A stretch of DNA of 64,000 bases, from NCBI GenBank assembly GCA_027625915.1, contig JANTQA010000021.1, forward strand, positions 3,472,001 to 3,536,000, in the 5' to 3' direction. Below, one piece after another: positions 34,011 through 47,831 of the stretch. Below the pieces are notes generated by a model. The model had not been told where the DNA came from. It saw only the letters and a list, made by a program, of their open reading frames with translations, and did no database searches. The number at the start of each line of letters is the position of its first letter. Within the stretch, counting starts at the first letter, position 1. The position numbers and the translations under genes were made by a program. This DNA comes from Anaeramoeba flamelloides. Its lineage: Eukaryota > Metamonada > Anaeramoebidae.

Positions 34011-37000
34011 TATTTGATCAATGTAAACTATTTTTCAAATAAAGTGATTCATTTTACAAAGTTATTGTGAGTGTTTTTTGAGAGTTTTAATATCATATTC
34101 GTATCAAAAATTTCTGAATTTTTTGAAAAGAATCATTTTTTAATTCATCAAATTTTAGTTTTACTTTTTCTTTATTTTTGTATTTATTTTTATTTTTTTT
34201 TTTTTTTGATTTTTTAATTTTTTTAACCTTTTTATTTAAAGAAAAGAAGTTGAAAAAAAAAACACTACAGAAAAAAAAATAATATTTATTAAGAAAACTA
34301 AGATGAAAAGATACTTTTTAACATGAATATAATTATTCACAAATTATTATATTATTAACACCCAGTTCAGTGGGGTTTTGTAATCAAAATTGTTTAATAC
34401 CTCTTTTAATAATTGTTATTATTTTTTTTAATTTATGGTTTATTTTATTTTATTTTTTTAAATATCAGGCTTTTAGATATTTAGAATAATTAAAATGTTG
34501 AATTAACAATAAGATTTAATAATTCGTGGTTCTTAAATAGATATACATACATACACATAAAATATAGAAATAACAATTTTTTGTTTTAGTGGACCAGACT
34601 TTTTGAAATAGTGTTTATATTATAAAACCAATCTAGTATTCATGATTTTATTAAAGATACATTGTCCAAAGGATAAAAAAAAACACAATTAGAGAGAAAA
34701 AAAAATATCTGCTGTTTCTTGGTAAATAGGAAATTGAGATCAAACCATAAAAACGAAATGTCAAATCACATTAAAAAGTCCATTTAATACATTTGGGTAT
34801 GGTTGAGTGTCAAGTTATAAGTTAACCATAAGAAATCCTACACCAACAAGTTTACTAATTATTCATATTGAAGAAAAACCTTTCATAGATTCTGGTTGGT
34901 AATTTAAGAAAGCTGGTGGTACATATTGAATGTTGTAATAGATTATTGCAATTAATCCACACAAGCTCAAAAGCTACCTCTGGCAGACTAAATCTTGGAT
35001 CTTCACTATACTCTTACATTTTGCTTTCTATGATTATTTTTAAGGTATCAAAATGTTAAAAAAAAATGAATAATTAACTTACAGAAAGATCAACTTTTTG
35101 AAATTAATATCTACTGTCTTCTGATTTGAAGCTTTACTTTCCACATCGTGAAAGTGTTTCTACTTTATGGTCATTGAAACAAATAATGTTATTTTAAAAC
35201 TATTTTTTTCTAAATCAGACATTAATGAAATTTCCAATCAAATTTGGATACGAATAATTCAACAAAAAAATGTTTATAGATGAATTAACTGATGAAGAAT
35301 TCAACAAATCTATCTCAAAAAAAAGTACAATTTTATTCGGTTTCTCATATCAAACGAAAAATAATGAATTATTATTCTTGATAACTTGAATTATCATTTA
35401 AGGTTTGTTTGGGTTGAAATTGATAAAAATATGATTGGAATTTGTTGTAAACACTAACCTTTCAATAAAATAATCAAACCAATATGTTTAAAAAGGTCAA
35501 AAAAGAGTCTACTTACAAAGAAATAAATCAATTTAAAAATATTTAAAATTGATTTTGCAATTAATGATTATAATATTTTTCGTTTTTCCAAATTTTATAA
35601 TATGAAAAAAGAATTTGATTTTATTTTCTTTAAAGTTTCAATATAATAAGAATTTCTAATAGAGACTTTTATAAATCTTCTGAGTAACCTAATAACAATT
35701 AAAAACTAACCAACATATGTAGTGTGATCTATCTCCAAAATCAACAATCAAAAACGGGGGCATTTTGAGAAAAAAATAAAAAAGATTGACACTCTATATC
35801 CAATTATAATGGTTAGATATTGTATTTTAATAATAATTTTGTTAGGTTTCAATGTGTAACCCTGGGGCACTTTTGAGATCTCTAAGATTTAATTTTTATT
35901 ATATTTTTAACTATTCTCAAATAAGTTATCTTAATCCCAAGAATCTAACAAAATCCTTACCTTTTCAAAGATAGAGATTTCCTATTCACTCAAAAATTAT
36001 ATTAAATCTAATTAAATTGTGTGTATACTAAAAGAAAACAACGTGTTTTATTTGGAGAAGTTTAAACCATTTGGCAATGTAAAAAAAGAAACGAGTGATT
36101 TTTTTTATTTGGTTTGATTTTTTAAAATTGTGAATATTTTTAAACTTTTTTGTTTAATCAAATTTTTTGACAACGAGATCGTCTAAATTTTTTTCACTTT
36201 TGTTGTTTTAATTTTGTCAATCAAAACCAGGATAATTTCACAATAATTTTTTTAGGTTTAAAGTCACTAATTGAGCATGCTGCAAAACTATAGTAAATGA
36301 CTAGACCATGAAGAATCCCCTTTGAAAAAAAAAAAAAACACTTTAAGGAAGTCCATTTTAAAAGAATTCTTGTGAAGTACCATAACTACTAGTGTTTTAT
36401 TTAGGTTTAGATTAATACGATCTTATATATCAAAAAATTAAAAAAAAAGTTTTTTTGGAAAAAGGTGGTTTTTTGTAATTTTTTTTTTAAAATTTTCAAA
36501 CAATGCTTCTCACAGAGCACTAATGAGGAGTAGTGCTATTGGGTTATGATGAAATTAATCAATTTAATTTTGCTATTAATGCTTGGACAGAGAAAACTGA
36601 CCTAAATAAAAAATTAATTCGTTAAGGGACTAGTCTCTTTTAAATTTTTTTAGGTAAATTTAATAGAGATTTAGAATTTTTTTTTGCCAATGACTTAGAT
36701 TTGAAATCAAAGTGAAAAACGACTTTGTATAGTAATGAAATCTTGCTAAATGTCATTCATTAAATTGAGTTATGGTTTTTATAGAAATAAAAAATTTTTG
36801 TATTTTTTCACTTTTTTGAAAGTTGCTTTTTTTCAACTTTTAGAAAAACTACAAAAAATAAAAAAAAATATAAGCAAGAAATCAAAACCTTGTTGTTTTT
36901 GGGGAAGACATACAAAAAATAGTTTGAAAAATAAACCTGAAAAGGTTTTTTTGGATTTGTATGAAAAAACAGTTTGATTCGAAAAAAATATGCAATATAT

Positions 37001-37734
37001 GCTTTACTCTTAATAAAAGATTTTCTTTATTTTCTTGTATCAGTCTTTTTTTTTTTGAAACGACGTTTTTGAGTTTACACTCTTTTTTTTTTGTCAAATT
37101 TGAAGTTTTAAAAAGTTGTTCCAAATTACCATCCCAAAAGTTTTTGCCAGAGTCAAAAAAAATAAAAGAAAAGAATAAGATCTATTTTTTGTAAAAAGTA
37201 ATTATTGATAAAACAAATTGAGTTCTTTTTAGAGTCAAGTTGGATGAACTGAAGTGAAAGAGATAATATTCACTAGTTTTTAATTATTTTTTAGTTTTTC
37301 CAAATGAGAGTAAATATTAATTTGAGAAAATAATTAAATCCAAAATTAATCAAAAAATTTTCACCTTTCAAAAGATATTTATTAAAAAAAAAGTTTTTAA
37401 AAGTCACTTTTTTTTGACAGAATTGTAAAATTTTAAAAAAACAAGAATTAAAAGTTCTAACGTTGAAAAAACCTGTTTTTTATCAATATTAAGCATATTT
37501 CAAGATAAGGATTCCTGATTTAGTTATTGGTCAAAAAAAAATTAATAGAGACTAGTCCCTGAAATATCTACTTTCAATCCTTTCTTAGGTATTGTCAATT
37601 AAGGTTTTTCGAGTGGAAAAAAAATAAAACTAAAATGACAAAAAACCACCTTTTTCCAAAAAAAAAAATTTTTTTTAATTTTTTTGATATAAAAGATGGT
37701 ATTTGTCTTAACCAAACTAAAATGATAGTAGTGT

Positions 37735-38180
37735 TCTCAAAATAAAGCCTGGAGAAAAGTTTAATCCATGTTTCAAAATAAAAGGCGTGCTTTTTTGTTA
37801 TAGAAGACCTATAGATCAACCGATCAAAGAAATCAACAATAAACCCTAATTAAGTATGATATTCATTTCTTAAAGTTATCTTATTTAAAAACAAATTCCT
37901 CAAAATAAAGGATCAAATGGAAAAATATTCCTCAAAAAATAGAGTTAATTATAATAGAGATTTTTTTCAACTCTCAAAAAAATTAAAAAAAAAAATTGTG
38001 AATTAAAAATATTACGGAAAATTTTTAACAAATTGTATTACTAATTTAGAATTTACTTGTAAAATCCTGGAATTTACCTTCAAAATTGATTTAAACTTGA
38101 AATTAAGTATACTATTAGCTAGTCATTGGATGTTGCCTTGGAAAAAGAAGAATAAATAGTATGGATTATATTTAGTAATA
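37735..38180 (+). repeat. Repeat C, forward copy
   Basis: AAGTTTAATCCATGTTTCAA, TTATAGAAGACCTATAGATC, CAACAATAAACCCTAATTAA, CAAAAAATAGAGTTAATTA and GTCATTGGATGTTGCCTTGG form the same series as in 50735-51165. Confidence 0.75.
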
Positions 38181-39085
38181 CCTATTATATTCGTTGAGAA
38201 TGCATTATTTTGATCACTGTATTAGTGGTGCTTCTGAAGAATTCATTTTGAGTGCACACACATATATTGCAATGACAACCAGAGAGTTGTGTTATTTCCC
38301 CCCTTAAAAAAGATCCAAAAAATATCTACTTTGAATTTAAAAAGAAATTATATCAACTACACAGTCTTCCATTTATTGAAAGAGAAGATCTACAAAGAAA
38401 AAAACAATAAACAATTTCTTATTCAAGTAAAAAACTTTTCAAATCTTTATTCAAACAAAAAAAAGTTATTGTACTTTCATTTGATATCTATGAGACTATG
38501 ATCTGGAATTTACTTGAAGTTCTCGTTTAAGGAACATATTTAAATACCCTAATTTTTATACAACTAAAAAAGGGGAATTGCTTATTTCTTTAATGTATTT
38601 TTTCTCTTTCACGAAGATGAAAAAATACAAAATTAATCTCTGTTTTATTTTATACACTAAAAGGGGTTATTTCAATTAAGGTAAAGAACTCCCGTCCAAT
38701 GTTTCATTCAAATTTCATTTCCAAATCTACTATTTTATGAGATTTTCACATTCTGAATAAACATTTTCATATAAACCTAGAACAACAATCAGGAGAATTA
38801 GTCTTTAATTAGACAGTTTTTAGCAGTGGATAAATTTTAAAGAAAACAAATTCTATCTCAGACCCAATTTTTCTGACAAAATTTGATTAAAACCAGTAAT
38901 GTACTCAAATTGATTAAAAAAAAATCATAAAAAATAAAGCAAATAATTTTTCTTTCAATTAAAAAAGACTCTAACGATCCACCAATTTTTAAAGAATAAA
39001 CAACTGAAATCGAATACTTTTTCACCCGAAATACACTATTTATTTTTTAAATTTTATCTTTTTTTGAAAATCTTTTTCTTTAACA

Positions 39086-42000
39086 ATGAGCGACTTAAAT
39101 CATAAAACAGTTTCCAAATCAAAAAGGCTTACAAATGTTATCATTATGTTAATCTGTGGTACTGGAAGTATTGTCTTTGGTAAACTTCAATTTCAAACCC
39201 AAGCTGTTGGAAGGGATGGGAAAAAGCATTATTTCAATAAGCCCTTATGGCAAAACGCAACAATGTTTTTAGGGATGTTGCTTTGTTTTACCTTTCCATT
39301 TTTCCTAAAAACACAGGAAAAAAAAAAAGATGAAACAAAAAAGCCATCATCCATGAAAAGACTTGCAAAGCTTACAACTGCACCTGCCACATGCGACTTT
39401 TTGGCAACCTACTTTATGAACATTGGCTTGATCTTTTTGCCAGCTTCGATGTGGCAACTCTTAAGGGGATCAATTGTGATCTTTTCTGCAATTTTAACAG
39501 TCATCTATAGAAAAAGAAAAGTCCCTTTTTTCCAATGGGTTGGTGTGTCAATCGTTACAATTGGGCTAACACTTGTTGGCTTCGCTGCCATTGTGGGTAC
39601 ACACGATACAAATGGTCAACAATTTTCTTCAATAGAAAAGGGTGTTGGAATCATCTTGGTTATTTTGGCTCAATTTATCCAAGCTTTACAAACTATGTAA
39701 TTTAATGAATTCTCTCTTTTCTTTTCTTTTTTTCTTGTTCCTTTTCTTTTCTTCTCTCTTCTTTTTTTTCTGAAAAGGATTTTCTTTTCTAAAATTTTTT
39801 CTGTTTTCTGACTTTTTTTTTCTTGTAATTTTTGTTGGCTCATTCGATCCGATTTTTCTTCCTTTGATTTTTGCAATTCTAAAATTTGTTCTTTTTCTTT
39901 TCATGTTTTCTTCTTTGATTTATCACTTTTTCTAATTTTCTATTTTAAAATAACTTTTTAGTATTGAAGAAACTTTATTACACGACTACGAAGATACTAA
40001 CCCAGCACATATTGTTGGTTTTGAAGGCTTATGGGGACTCCTTCTCTGTGTTGTTATCTCTGCACCGTAATATTTTTTTTTTTGTTTTTGTGTTGTTTAA
40101 TTTACTTTATTTTTTTCTCTCCTGAAAGAAAGTTCTTTTTATGGAACAGCAAATGACACTAAATTGTCTTTTAATCTCTTTCTTTTGTTTCGTTTTACTG
40201 TTATTGTAAATTAGAACAAATTACAGATTTACAAAAAGCTTATTCTTCTTTTATTTTCTTTTGAGAGAAAGCAATATTTTTCAAAATATAAATTTTCAAT
40301 TTGTAATTTATAATTTGTTCCACTAAAAAAGAATCAAATTCTGAAAAATTAACAGACTTGTCCTAAAAAAAAAATATTTAGTATAAAATTTTTGATTTTC
40401 AAATTTATGGAAAAAATTGTAGTTTGTAAATACAAAAGAAAACATTTTGTTTGTAAAATTCAAAGAAAAAACATTTTATTTCAAAGACAAAGAATAGTAT
40501 GTTATTTGTTTTCCTTTATATCCAATTTTTTTTCAACATTTTTATGAACTCTTACCAATCTAAAAGAAGAATTTATTAACTTTTTCCATCATTTTTTTTT
40601 TTTTTTTTAAAAATCGCTTTTGAACAACTACACCAAATAATGGTTTGGTTGAAATTCAAAAAATGATTATTAATATAAATGTGTTTGCAAAAAGAAAAAG
40701 TGTGACAATCAAGTTTTTCAAATTGTTGCTAAAACAGTTGACAAACTTAAATAGAACTATTACCAGTTTGGCTTTTAAAAACTTTTTTTAAAATTACTTT
40801 ACTGTTTCTTCAACCTTTTTTAAAACTTGATTGTCACACTTTTTTTAAAACTAATGTAACTCAATAAAATACTCAAGTATAAATAATTTGCATCGAAAGT
40901 TGTTCTTTTAAAAAAATGACTCAAAAAGAACAACCATTTTCAAAAAGTGAGGAACAAAAGTATTAAAAGTGCATCTCAAACTACTTAACAGAGCGAACTA
41001 AATAGTACGAATAAACACCTTCTCAAACTTTGGACTCTAACGTTTTTAAAACAGCTTTAAATATTTTTATGTTTTTAAACCATTACTCGATCTTTAAGAG
41101 ATTTTTCTAATTTATTCTTTTAAAAAAAAATATTTTAATTGGTAGGGTTAATATAATCACCACAAAGACATATTGTAAAACTTTAATATTGCTTTTGAAC
41201 CACTTTCCCGAAGTCAAATTGATTAAATGAGATTTTATTAATGCTGATAAATTCAAATAAAGGTAAAAAATTTTAAAAGTTCAATTTCCTTTTTTGAAAT
41301 TCATTAGCTCTATTTACAAAATAGTTCTTTACAAAGAGTATTTCGAAGTTCTACTTCTTTTGCAAGCCTTCTGAACATTTAAACCCAATAAAATGCTTTC
41401 CACATTTTTATTCTAAGGCAAAAAAATCTAACAAAATGGATATTGAAGAAAAAATATTTCAAACATTTCTTTGAATTTATCAGTAAAATTTAATAAGACA
41501 AAAATTTATTTATTTTTTTTTTTTATTTTGGTTTTCCATCCAATCCGCATGAAAATATTTTATTTATCTTTAGACAATTAACCAATGATTTGGTTAACTT
41601 CACTTTTCGATTCTAGTTCTTTATTATTAGATTATAAACCAATCCCAAGAATATTTGGAAAATGAAATAAAAAAAAAAATTATATAGTTTTCGTTCATTC
41701 GACACTATTTCTTATTTAATATACAACCCATAACATTTATTATTTTAATTGCATTAAAGTTTAGATCATGTAAAATTTTGATGTGGGATTAGAGTTGTGA
41801 TTTCAAAAAAATAACTGTACTTTAAATTCTTGAGAAGGGTTGATACAAAAAGAGATCCAAAAATTAATGTTTTTTAAAGCAAAAAACAAAGATAAAAATT
41901 TTAATCATGATATTATAAATTTTCCAAAATAACGACTCAAATCAAACAGAAATAATACCAAACATCTTTATAAACACTAAAAATTGAAAAATTGGCAAAA

Positions 42001-42742
42001 AAAAAAAAAAAAAAAGAACCAATTTGTTCAATTAAAAAAAATCCTTAAATTCCAAAATGACATCTTTTATGAAACATAAAATTTTTAATATTTTGAATTT
42101 TGAAATTTACCTGAAAAATGAAAAAAAAAAAAACAACTGAATAAGGAACGAAATTAAAAAAAACATAAAACTAATTTCTTGTAAAAATATTTTTTTCTTA
42201 AAAACTCAAAATTATGATTTTTATGTTATATATCTTAATACTGTATTCTAATTCTTTAAAAAATTTATTAATATAGAATTGCTTATTACGTACCAAAAAA
42301 ATCAGGATTTAAAGAGGATTCTATTGATACCTTTGTTATGCTCGGAAATTCCGGTTTCTTAATTGGAATATGCTGTGTTTATATTGTTGTTATTCTCTTA
42401 TATAATTATACAGGTATGGTCATCACTGATTTCAGTTCTGCTTTACTTCGAAACATTCTTGATGGTTTAAGAACTTTGTTTATTTGGGTAACTTTAATTA
42501 TTATCTATTATGCTTCCCCAACATCTGGATTTGGCGAAGAATGGACAAATTGGAGTTATCTACAATTAGGTGGATTTATTGCATTAGTTGTTGGTACTTT
42601 TATGTACAATAAAATTTTAAAATTCCCTTGCTTTAATTATAAAGAAGAGTATGAACAAATTAAAAGCGTTAATGTTTTGGAATCTTCTGATTTAGATGAT
42701 GATTTATCATCTTTATTGACATCAGATTCAGAGGAAAAATAA
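39086..42742 (+). CDS. SLC35F6: SLC35F6-like drug/metabolite-superfamily transporter
   Basis: Multi-pass membrane transporter of the SLC35F6 (EamA/DMT) group, found on lysosomal or mitochondrial membranes in animals; substrate unknown. Exons 39086-39696, 39962-40066 and 42277-42742, introns 265 bp and 2,210 bp, both GTAAT...AG and phase 2, giving 393 residues (human about 371). Recognisable blocks are GTGSIVFGKLQFQTQAVG, TTAPATCDFLATYFMNIGLI, PASMWQLLRGSIVIFSAILT, then across the first junction QFIQALQTIIEE, and GFEGLWGLLLCVVISAPI across exons 2/3. LLRNILDGLRTLFIWV precedes the last helices. The C-terminal tail is acidic, Ser-rich and cytosolic-looking (DDDLSSLL). Splice junctions restore the family sequence exactly. 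Without introns the first frame stops at TAA 39698. Confidence 0.92.
40211..40323. repeat. Small inverted-repeat element
   Basis: Left TAGAACAAATTACAGATTTA pairs with right TTGTAATTTATAATTTGTTC, arms about 22 bp, loop about 65 bp. Too short to assign to a family. Confidence 0.5.
40694..40848. mobile_element. MITE with GTGTGACAATCAAG inverted ends
   Basis: AAAAAGTGTGACAATCAAG on the left is mirrored by CTTGATTGTCACACTTTTTT on the right: about 22 bp, perfect. ~155 bp in total, non-coding, inside the transporter intron. Perfect ends argue for recent insertion; target duplication is hidden by flanking poly-A/T. Confidence 0.75.
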
Positions 42743-45700
42743 TCTTATTTTATTTATTACTAAATTATTATTTAATTAAAAAAAAAACGAAAAAACTTAA
42801 AATTGATATAAAAAATTACTAAAAATTCAAATATTTAATTCAATTAGATCAAAATTAACAAGATCAAAATTTTAAAATAAAATTAAACATTTTTTTTATT
42901 TATTTTTTTTATTTATTTTTTTTTTATTTTTCATTACAGTTTCAATTTTAAAATCTTTTAATTAAATTTGAGATTTCTTCTTTTTTTTATTTGATTTTTA
43001 ATTATCTTTTAAGAGAAACCAACATCATATTACTTTTACTTTAGTGTTAAAAGAATAAAAAATTTTTTAAAGTTAAAAAGAAAAAAAAGTAAGAAAAAAG
43101 CAAGTGGATATACGAATTTTTAATATATTTAAAAATCATTTTAGATAATTTTACATTATTCCAAATCCCATTTAAATTGTTTAATTTAGTATCCTTTTGG
43201 TTTTGTTTTGTAGGTGTCTGTAGACGGACATAATGTAAAAAAAAATCACTATGAATATCAAAAAGGTTGTTCATGATATGACCTTTAACAATTTGAATTT
43301 GATCTAAAACAAACCGAACCGAACTTTAACAAATCAATTAGAATATATCAAATCAATCGAATAGTTACAAGTGTGATGGATCAACCTTTCCACACATTCT
43401 TAAGTTAATATCATGACTGATTAATTGTTTGCATTGTTGTTGCCTTATACTGATATTATTCAAAAATCAAGATTTGAAAAACTTTCAAAAAAAAAAATAA
43501 ATTCTTGTTAAAAAGGAAAAATTCAAATTAAAATAAAAGTTAGATGACTAATTTTTATTGTCAAAAATAATAAGAAAAAAAAAATTAAATGTCTATATCT
43601 TATATTCAACTATTTCAAATATAATTTTCTAAGTTAAATTGTTTTTTTTTTTTGAATTACAAAAATATTTAGTTTGGCTAAAAATTGTTATTATTTTCAT
43701 TGATTAATAAAGAGGAAAATTAGATTTTTAATTAAATAAAAAATCACCCAAAGTTTTTTTCCCTTTCTAGTAATAAAAAATCCTTTATATTTATTAATCT
43801 TTTAATAAAAAATAGGTCGTTTATAAGAATCCTCTTAAACTAAAACCAAACAAATAATTGATTTCAAAATTACAACTGGTCAATTATCTTTGAAGATAAT
43901 AAATATTTAAGTAGGCAAAATAACTTTTAAAAAATAATTAAACTTTTAAGTAATGAAAATTAGCGTGATAAGTGATTTAATATAACCCCTTATGAATTTG
44001 ATGGACATTAGATACTGATAGAATTTGAGTGGGGGGTATATTGAAATTCAATTTATTAATTATAAAAAACCTTATTAAAAATTCATTATACATTAACGGA
44101 AATTCAAAATATTACAATTTTTGAAAATTTTGGTGTTGTAAACAAAACATTTATTGATTTTTTTTTTTTTTGAAAAACTTCTAAAAAACATTTTATATCA
44201 AAAAGAAATGTTTTCAAATCTTTATTTTTATATATTTACCCTTAATCCCTTATTATTTTTAATAAAAATTTAAACAATAATAAAAAAATGTAGTAAAAAT
44301 TGATTTCAAATAGTTTAAACAACATTTAATTGAATAAGTTATTTCAATGATAATTCAACTTAATATTTTTTCCAATCTAAATGGGATTTTACTGATTTTA
44401 CTTTTGGAAATTAGTCATTTTTTATTAGAATGATGTTTCATTTAAGTAATTGAAATCCATTTTTTTTGTCTTTTCCTTATGTAAAGTGATGAAAAAATAT
44501 TATATAAACTAGAAGTATTTTCAAAATTACTTAATATATATATATAAAAACTTTAAGTTCAAATAAATAAAAAAAGGTGATTTTTTTTTCTTTTTGATGA
44601 AATTATAATAATTATTGAATAAATGAATGAGTAAAATAATTTTAATAGTATTTATTTTTTTAGGGTTTTTCTTTGAGAAGTGGAGCAAAAAAATCTTAAT
44701 TTTACGAAAAAACAGTTGAACGCAAAAAGGATTTGTCTATTTACAACTTCTTAATAATATAATTTATTATTTTTTTATTTTTTTTTTGATCATTTTTCAT
44801 TATTTGGTTTTTCTTTTTGTTTTTTTATTTTTCTCTTATCAAAAAAAATAAGGGTATTTAAATACATAAATTATTGATCAAAATAGAATTAAAAAGGTTT
44901 ATAATTATTCATAAGCACCTTTTATTTAATAAGTTATTAGCATTTTGTTGTGTAGAATTCCCTTTTCAAATCACAACATGAAAATCTTCAATTTGATTAA
45001 TCACATTTGATGATTGGGAAATTCAACTTTAAATAGATAAAATTGATAAGATTATAATATTTTTTCGAATAATAATCCAATTGTAAAAAAAATTCAATTT
45101 CACAAATCCTATTATTTTTTAATTAGTTGTCAAAACAAAAAATTTATTTAAAAACAATTTTTTTTAAGAAACAAATAAGAAAAAAAAATAACTTACTTAA
45201 ATCCTATAATATAAGTTATTAATGATTCAAATTTCTTTTTATTATCAATTTTCTCTGTGTAATAAAATTTTTTATCAATTTTTATTTTTACTTTTTGCCA
45301 AATATTATCTAATATCTATATAATAGATTAATATAAAACTTTTTAATATAAAACGGGTTTAACATTACCCGATTATAAAAATTTCTTTAAAAAATACACC
45401 AAAAATATTTATTTTCTTTATAATAGGTGTTACAACACCATTCTCAAAGTATAATCAAATAACCACTTATTCTTGATTTGTTTTTTTTTTGTTTGTTTGA
45501 TTGTGAGCTTTTTTTTCATCACAAGTTTTTTTTTTCACCACTTAAAATCACTATCTTTTTCAAATTCAAAAGAAAATGATAGTAGGATTGTCTTTAAATA
45601 AGATATATCACAGGTATGATGATTTTCTGGATTTCATTAAATGGGGTTTAAATATGTGATAGACTTGTAAAATTCACTTTCTTGGTATACTTATGTAATC

Positions 45701-46208
45701 TAAACCCAAAAATATAGGTGAGCTGATCTATTTAGGAATTGGTAAAAAAGTAAAATTATTGCCATTTTTCTTCCACAAAGAGTAATTTAAAAAAAAAAAC
45801 AATGATTCTGTTTCTTAGTGTTTAAAGAGTTTACAATTTTCAAGATTTTTAAACTGTAAACCCACTTTATATTGTTTAGATGTTTTCAAAATAAAAAATC
45901 AAACTATTTTCAAGTTTTAAAATGTAAAATCTCATACTTAAATCATAAATCGCGAATTCTCTTTATTTTCCAAGGCTTTTAAGGCAATTACACCCTGCCT
46001 ATATATAATTGGTTTTTTTCGTTGTTTTGAAGTTTTTTCGTTTGCATTTTTTCACATACCAGAAACGAAAAGTTTGATTTTAAAAGAATACCAAGAACTT
46101 TTTGAAAAAAATAAAAGAAAGAATGTAATGAAAAAACAGATAAAAATTTTGAAAAAACGCAATCTTATAAGTATTTTGTAATTTTAAAACGAAAAAATGT
46201 ACTACACG

Positions 46209-46209
<1 letters not shown>

Positions 46210-46239
<30 letters not shown>
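46210..46239. repeat. (TA)n microsatellite
   Basis: About 15 TA units followed by ACAGTTAAAAAATACC. No element end is recognised directly beside it. Confidence 0.9.
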
Positions 46240-46371
46240 ACAGTTAAAAAATACCTGAAAAGATTTTTAATTCCTTATATTGGAAAAATTTTAGTGTAAT
46301 TGCAAATATTTTCAATCAAATCCTTTTTTTAAATCGAAATAAAATTTTTATGTACAAAATAAGAAACCTAC

Positions 46372-46563
46372 CTAAAGTGCATTAAAATGAAGTTTATATC
46401 TAAAATACTTGAGTAATTGTTTGATAAACTAAGTGGATCTATCATATTTTGAAAAACAATATAATTTTTATTGAGGTTTGCTAGAGTTTGAAAATTGATA
46501 ATTTTTATTCTTGTTTTTTGATTGATTAGTTCTTGAATAAGTTTAATAACATTAATAACCATT
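46372..46563 (-). other. Orphan exon-like open stretch (192 nt)
   Basis: Open between a TTATTAG acceptor and an AG/GTAGGT donor, the best donor context in the region. Translation is helical and protein-like (INVIKLIQELINQKTRIKII and FQNMIDPLSLSNNYSSILD), reminiscent of ARM-type helices such as those in the BEACH gene. I cannot find partner exons on either side. It could be an exon of an unseen gene, a duplicated exon relic or chance. Confidence 0.2.
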
Positions 46564-46701
46564 CTAATAAGTAGATGAGTTATAATTTAAAATTTTTTTT
46601 TCATAAATAAAAGGATTTAATCTAAAATATTTGCAATTGCATATAAATTTTGCTAAAATTCATAATTAAAAATCTTTCAGGATATTTTTTCACTATTATA
46701 T

Positions 46702-46730
46702 ATAAACTTTTTTTCAATCAAAGTGGCAAA
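46702..46730 (+). repeat. Repeat A, isolated 5' end
   Basis: ATATAAACTTTTTTTCAATC then AAAGTGGC resembles the left end of element A after a short TA run. No A interior follows. Confidence 0.45.
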
Positions 46731-47233
46731 ACATTTTTTTTCAAATCTCAATTATTTTTTTAATCAGTCTTTAAAGAACAAATAAGAAATGAGAAGAATA
46801 ATAAACTAATAAAGGATTGTTGATATCTATATGGAATAAAACTAATAAATAAAGAATTTCTCAAAAATTGAAAAACACAAATTCTTGGGGAGTCATCTAT
46901 TAGGAAGAACAATAATGTTCATTTTGATCTTTAATTGAAGATCAAATCCAATCCCCATAGAAATCAATATTATTTCTCTACAACCTTTTCACTATTTTGG
47001 CTATATTCGAATAGTACATTTTTACCAACTGACTATTGATCTTACAAATGAATTACTTTAAAAATAAATTTAGGTTAGCAAAAAATAAATCAAAAAAAAA
47101 AAAATAAGAAAAAAAATGAAAAAAGGATTTCAATTTTGAAATTGACAAATACTTTTTTTTATTCTAATATTCATTTAAACACTTTAAACACAGGTAATTC
47201 ACTCCCCACTCTACCCCCCTTGACTAGAAAATA

Positions 47234-47235
<2 letters not shown>

Positions 47236-47271
<36 letters not shown>
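47236..47271. repeat. (TA)n microsatellite
   Basis: About 18 TA units; the left end of element A begins immediately after it. Confidence 0.9.
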
Positions 47272-47276
<5 letters not shown>

Positions 47277-47831
47277 CTTTTTGAGTTAAATGGACCCAGT
47301 TTTATTGAAGAAATAGAACATATTCTATGAGTAGAATTTATTATTCTTCTCAAAATAAATCTTAAATTTTTCGATCTGATTTTTTTTTTTTTTGTTAAAA
47401 TTTCTATTTTACTTTTTTTTTTTTCTTATTTTTGTTTTTTTCTTTTTTTTTATTTTTAAAAAAGTAAATTTGAAATAAAAACAAAAAAAATTCTTTGAAA
47501 CTCCAAATTAACATTTAAAAAATTGAAGTTTTCTAATTCCTTTAAATGTCCATACACTTACAATGAAATAATCTTATTGCCAACAATTTTAATTTCAGAA
47601 AGAACCTGAGAAATTTTGTACGAGATGTATCAATTAAACGGGGAACAAGAATTTTTTTTAACATTTTTTTTTTTTCAAATAGATGGTTTGTTCAGGTATT
47701 TATTTTATGAATCTCAACTCTAATCAGAAGTTTATTATTGGTATTATTTATAAACAATCGAAGTTTGGTTGATTCTTAAATAAAGGTGGATTTTTCATTT
47801 TTGGCTGGAAACCTTTAGTGAAATGGAGTTT
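47272..47831 (+). mobile_element. Element A, second full copy
   Basis: ~560 bp. Shares with 14041-14598 the blocks CAGTTTTATTGAAGA, ATTCTATGAGT, TATTCTTCTCAAAATAAAT, GGTTTGTTCAGGTATTT and AGTGAAATGGAGTTTATA. Ends are inverted (AACTCTTTTTGAG against AACTCCATTTCACT) and flanked by TATA. Confidence 0.75.

Larger units (their letters stand above)
33137..39085. other. 5.9-kb intergenic region with C repeats
   Basis: Two forward copies of repeat C (33590-34010, 37735-38180). Several short open frames around 36750-37200 overlap on both strands and have no protein character. 34.2-37.7 kb is otherwise AT-rich; 34.7-35.05 kb is slightly less AT-rich but not recognisable. Confidence 0.65.
40067..42276 (+). 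other. SLC35F6-like intron 2 (2.2 kb)
   Basis: Contains two small inverted-repeat elements (40211-40323 and 40694-40848). 40.9-42.2 kb has nothing but AT-rich sequence with poly-A runs. Confidence 0.8.

Noticed and set aside
36750-37200. Overlapping 75-80 codon frames on both strands
   Set aside because: Low-complexity Phe/Lys sequence on both strands with no family resemblance; typical of AT-rich DNA.
43047-43274. 75-codon minus-strand frame
   Set aside because: Reads partly like protein (MNNLFDIHSDFFLHYVRLQT) but ends in poly-Phe/Leu noise and has no recognisable domain or partner exon.
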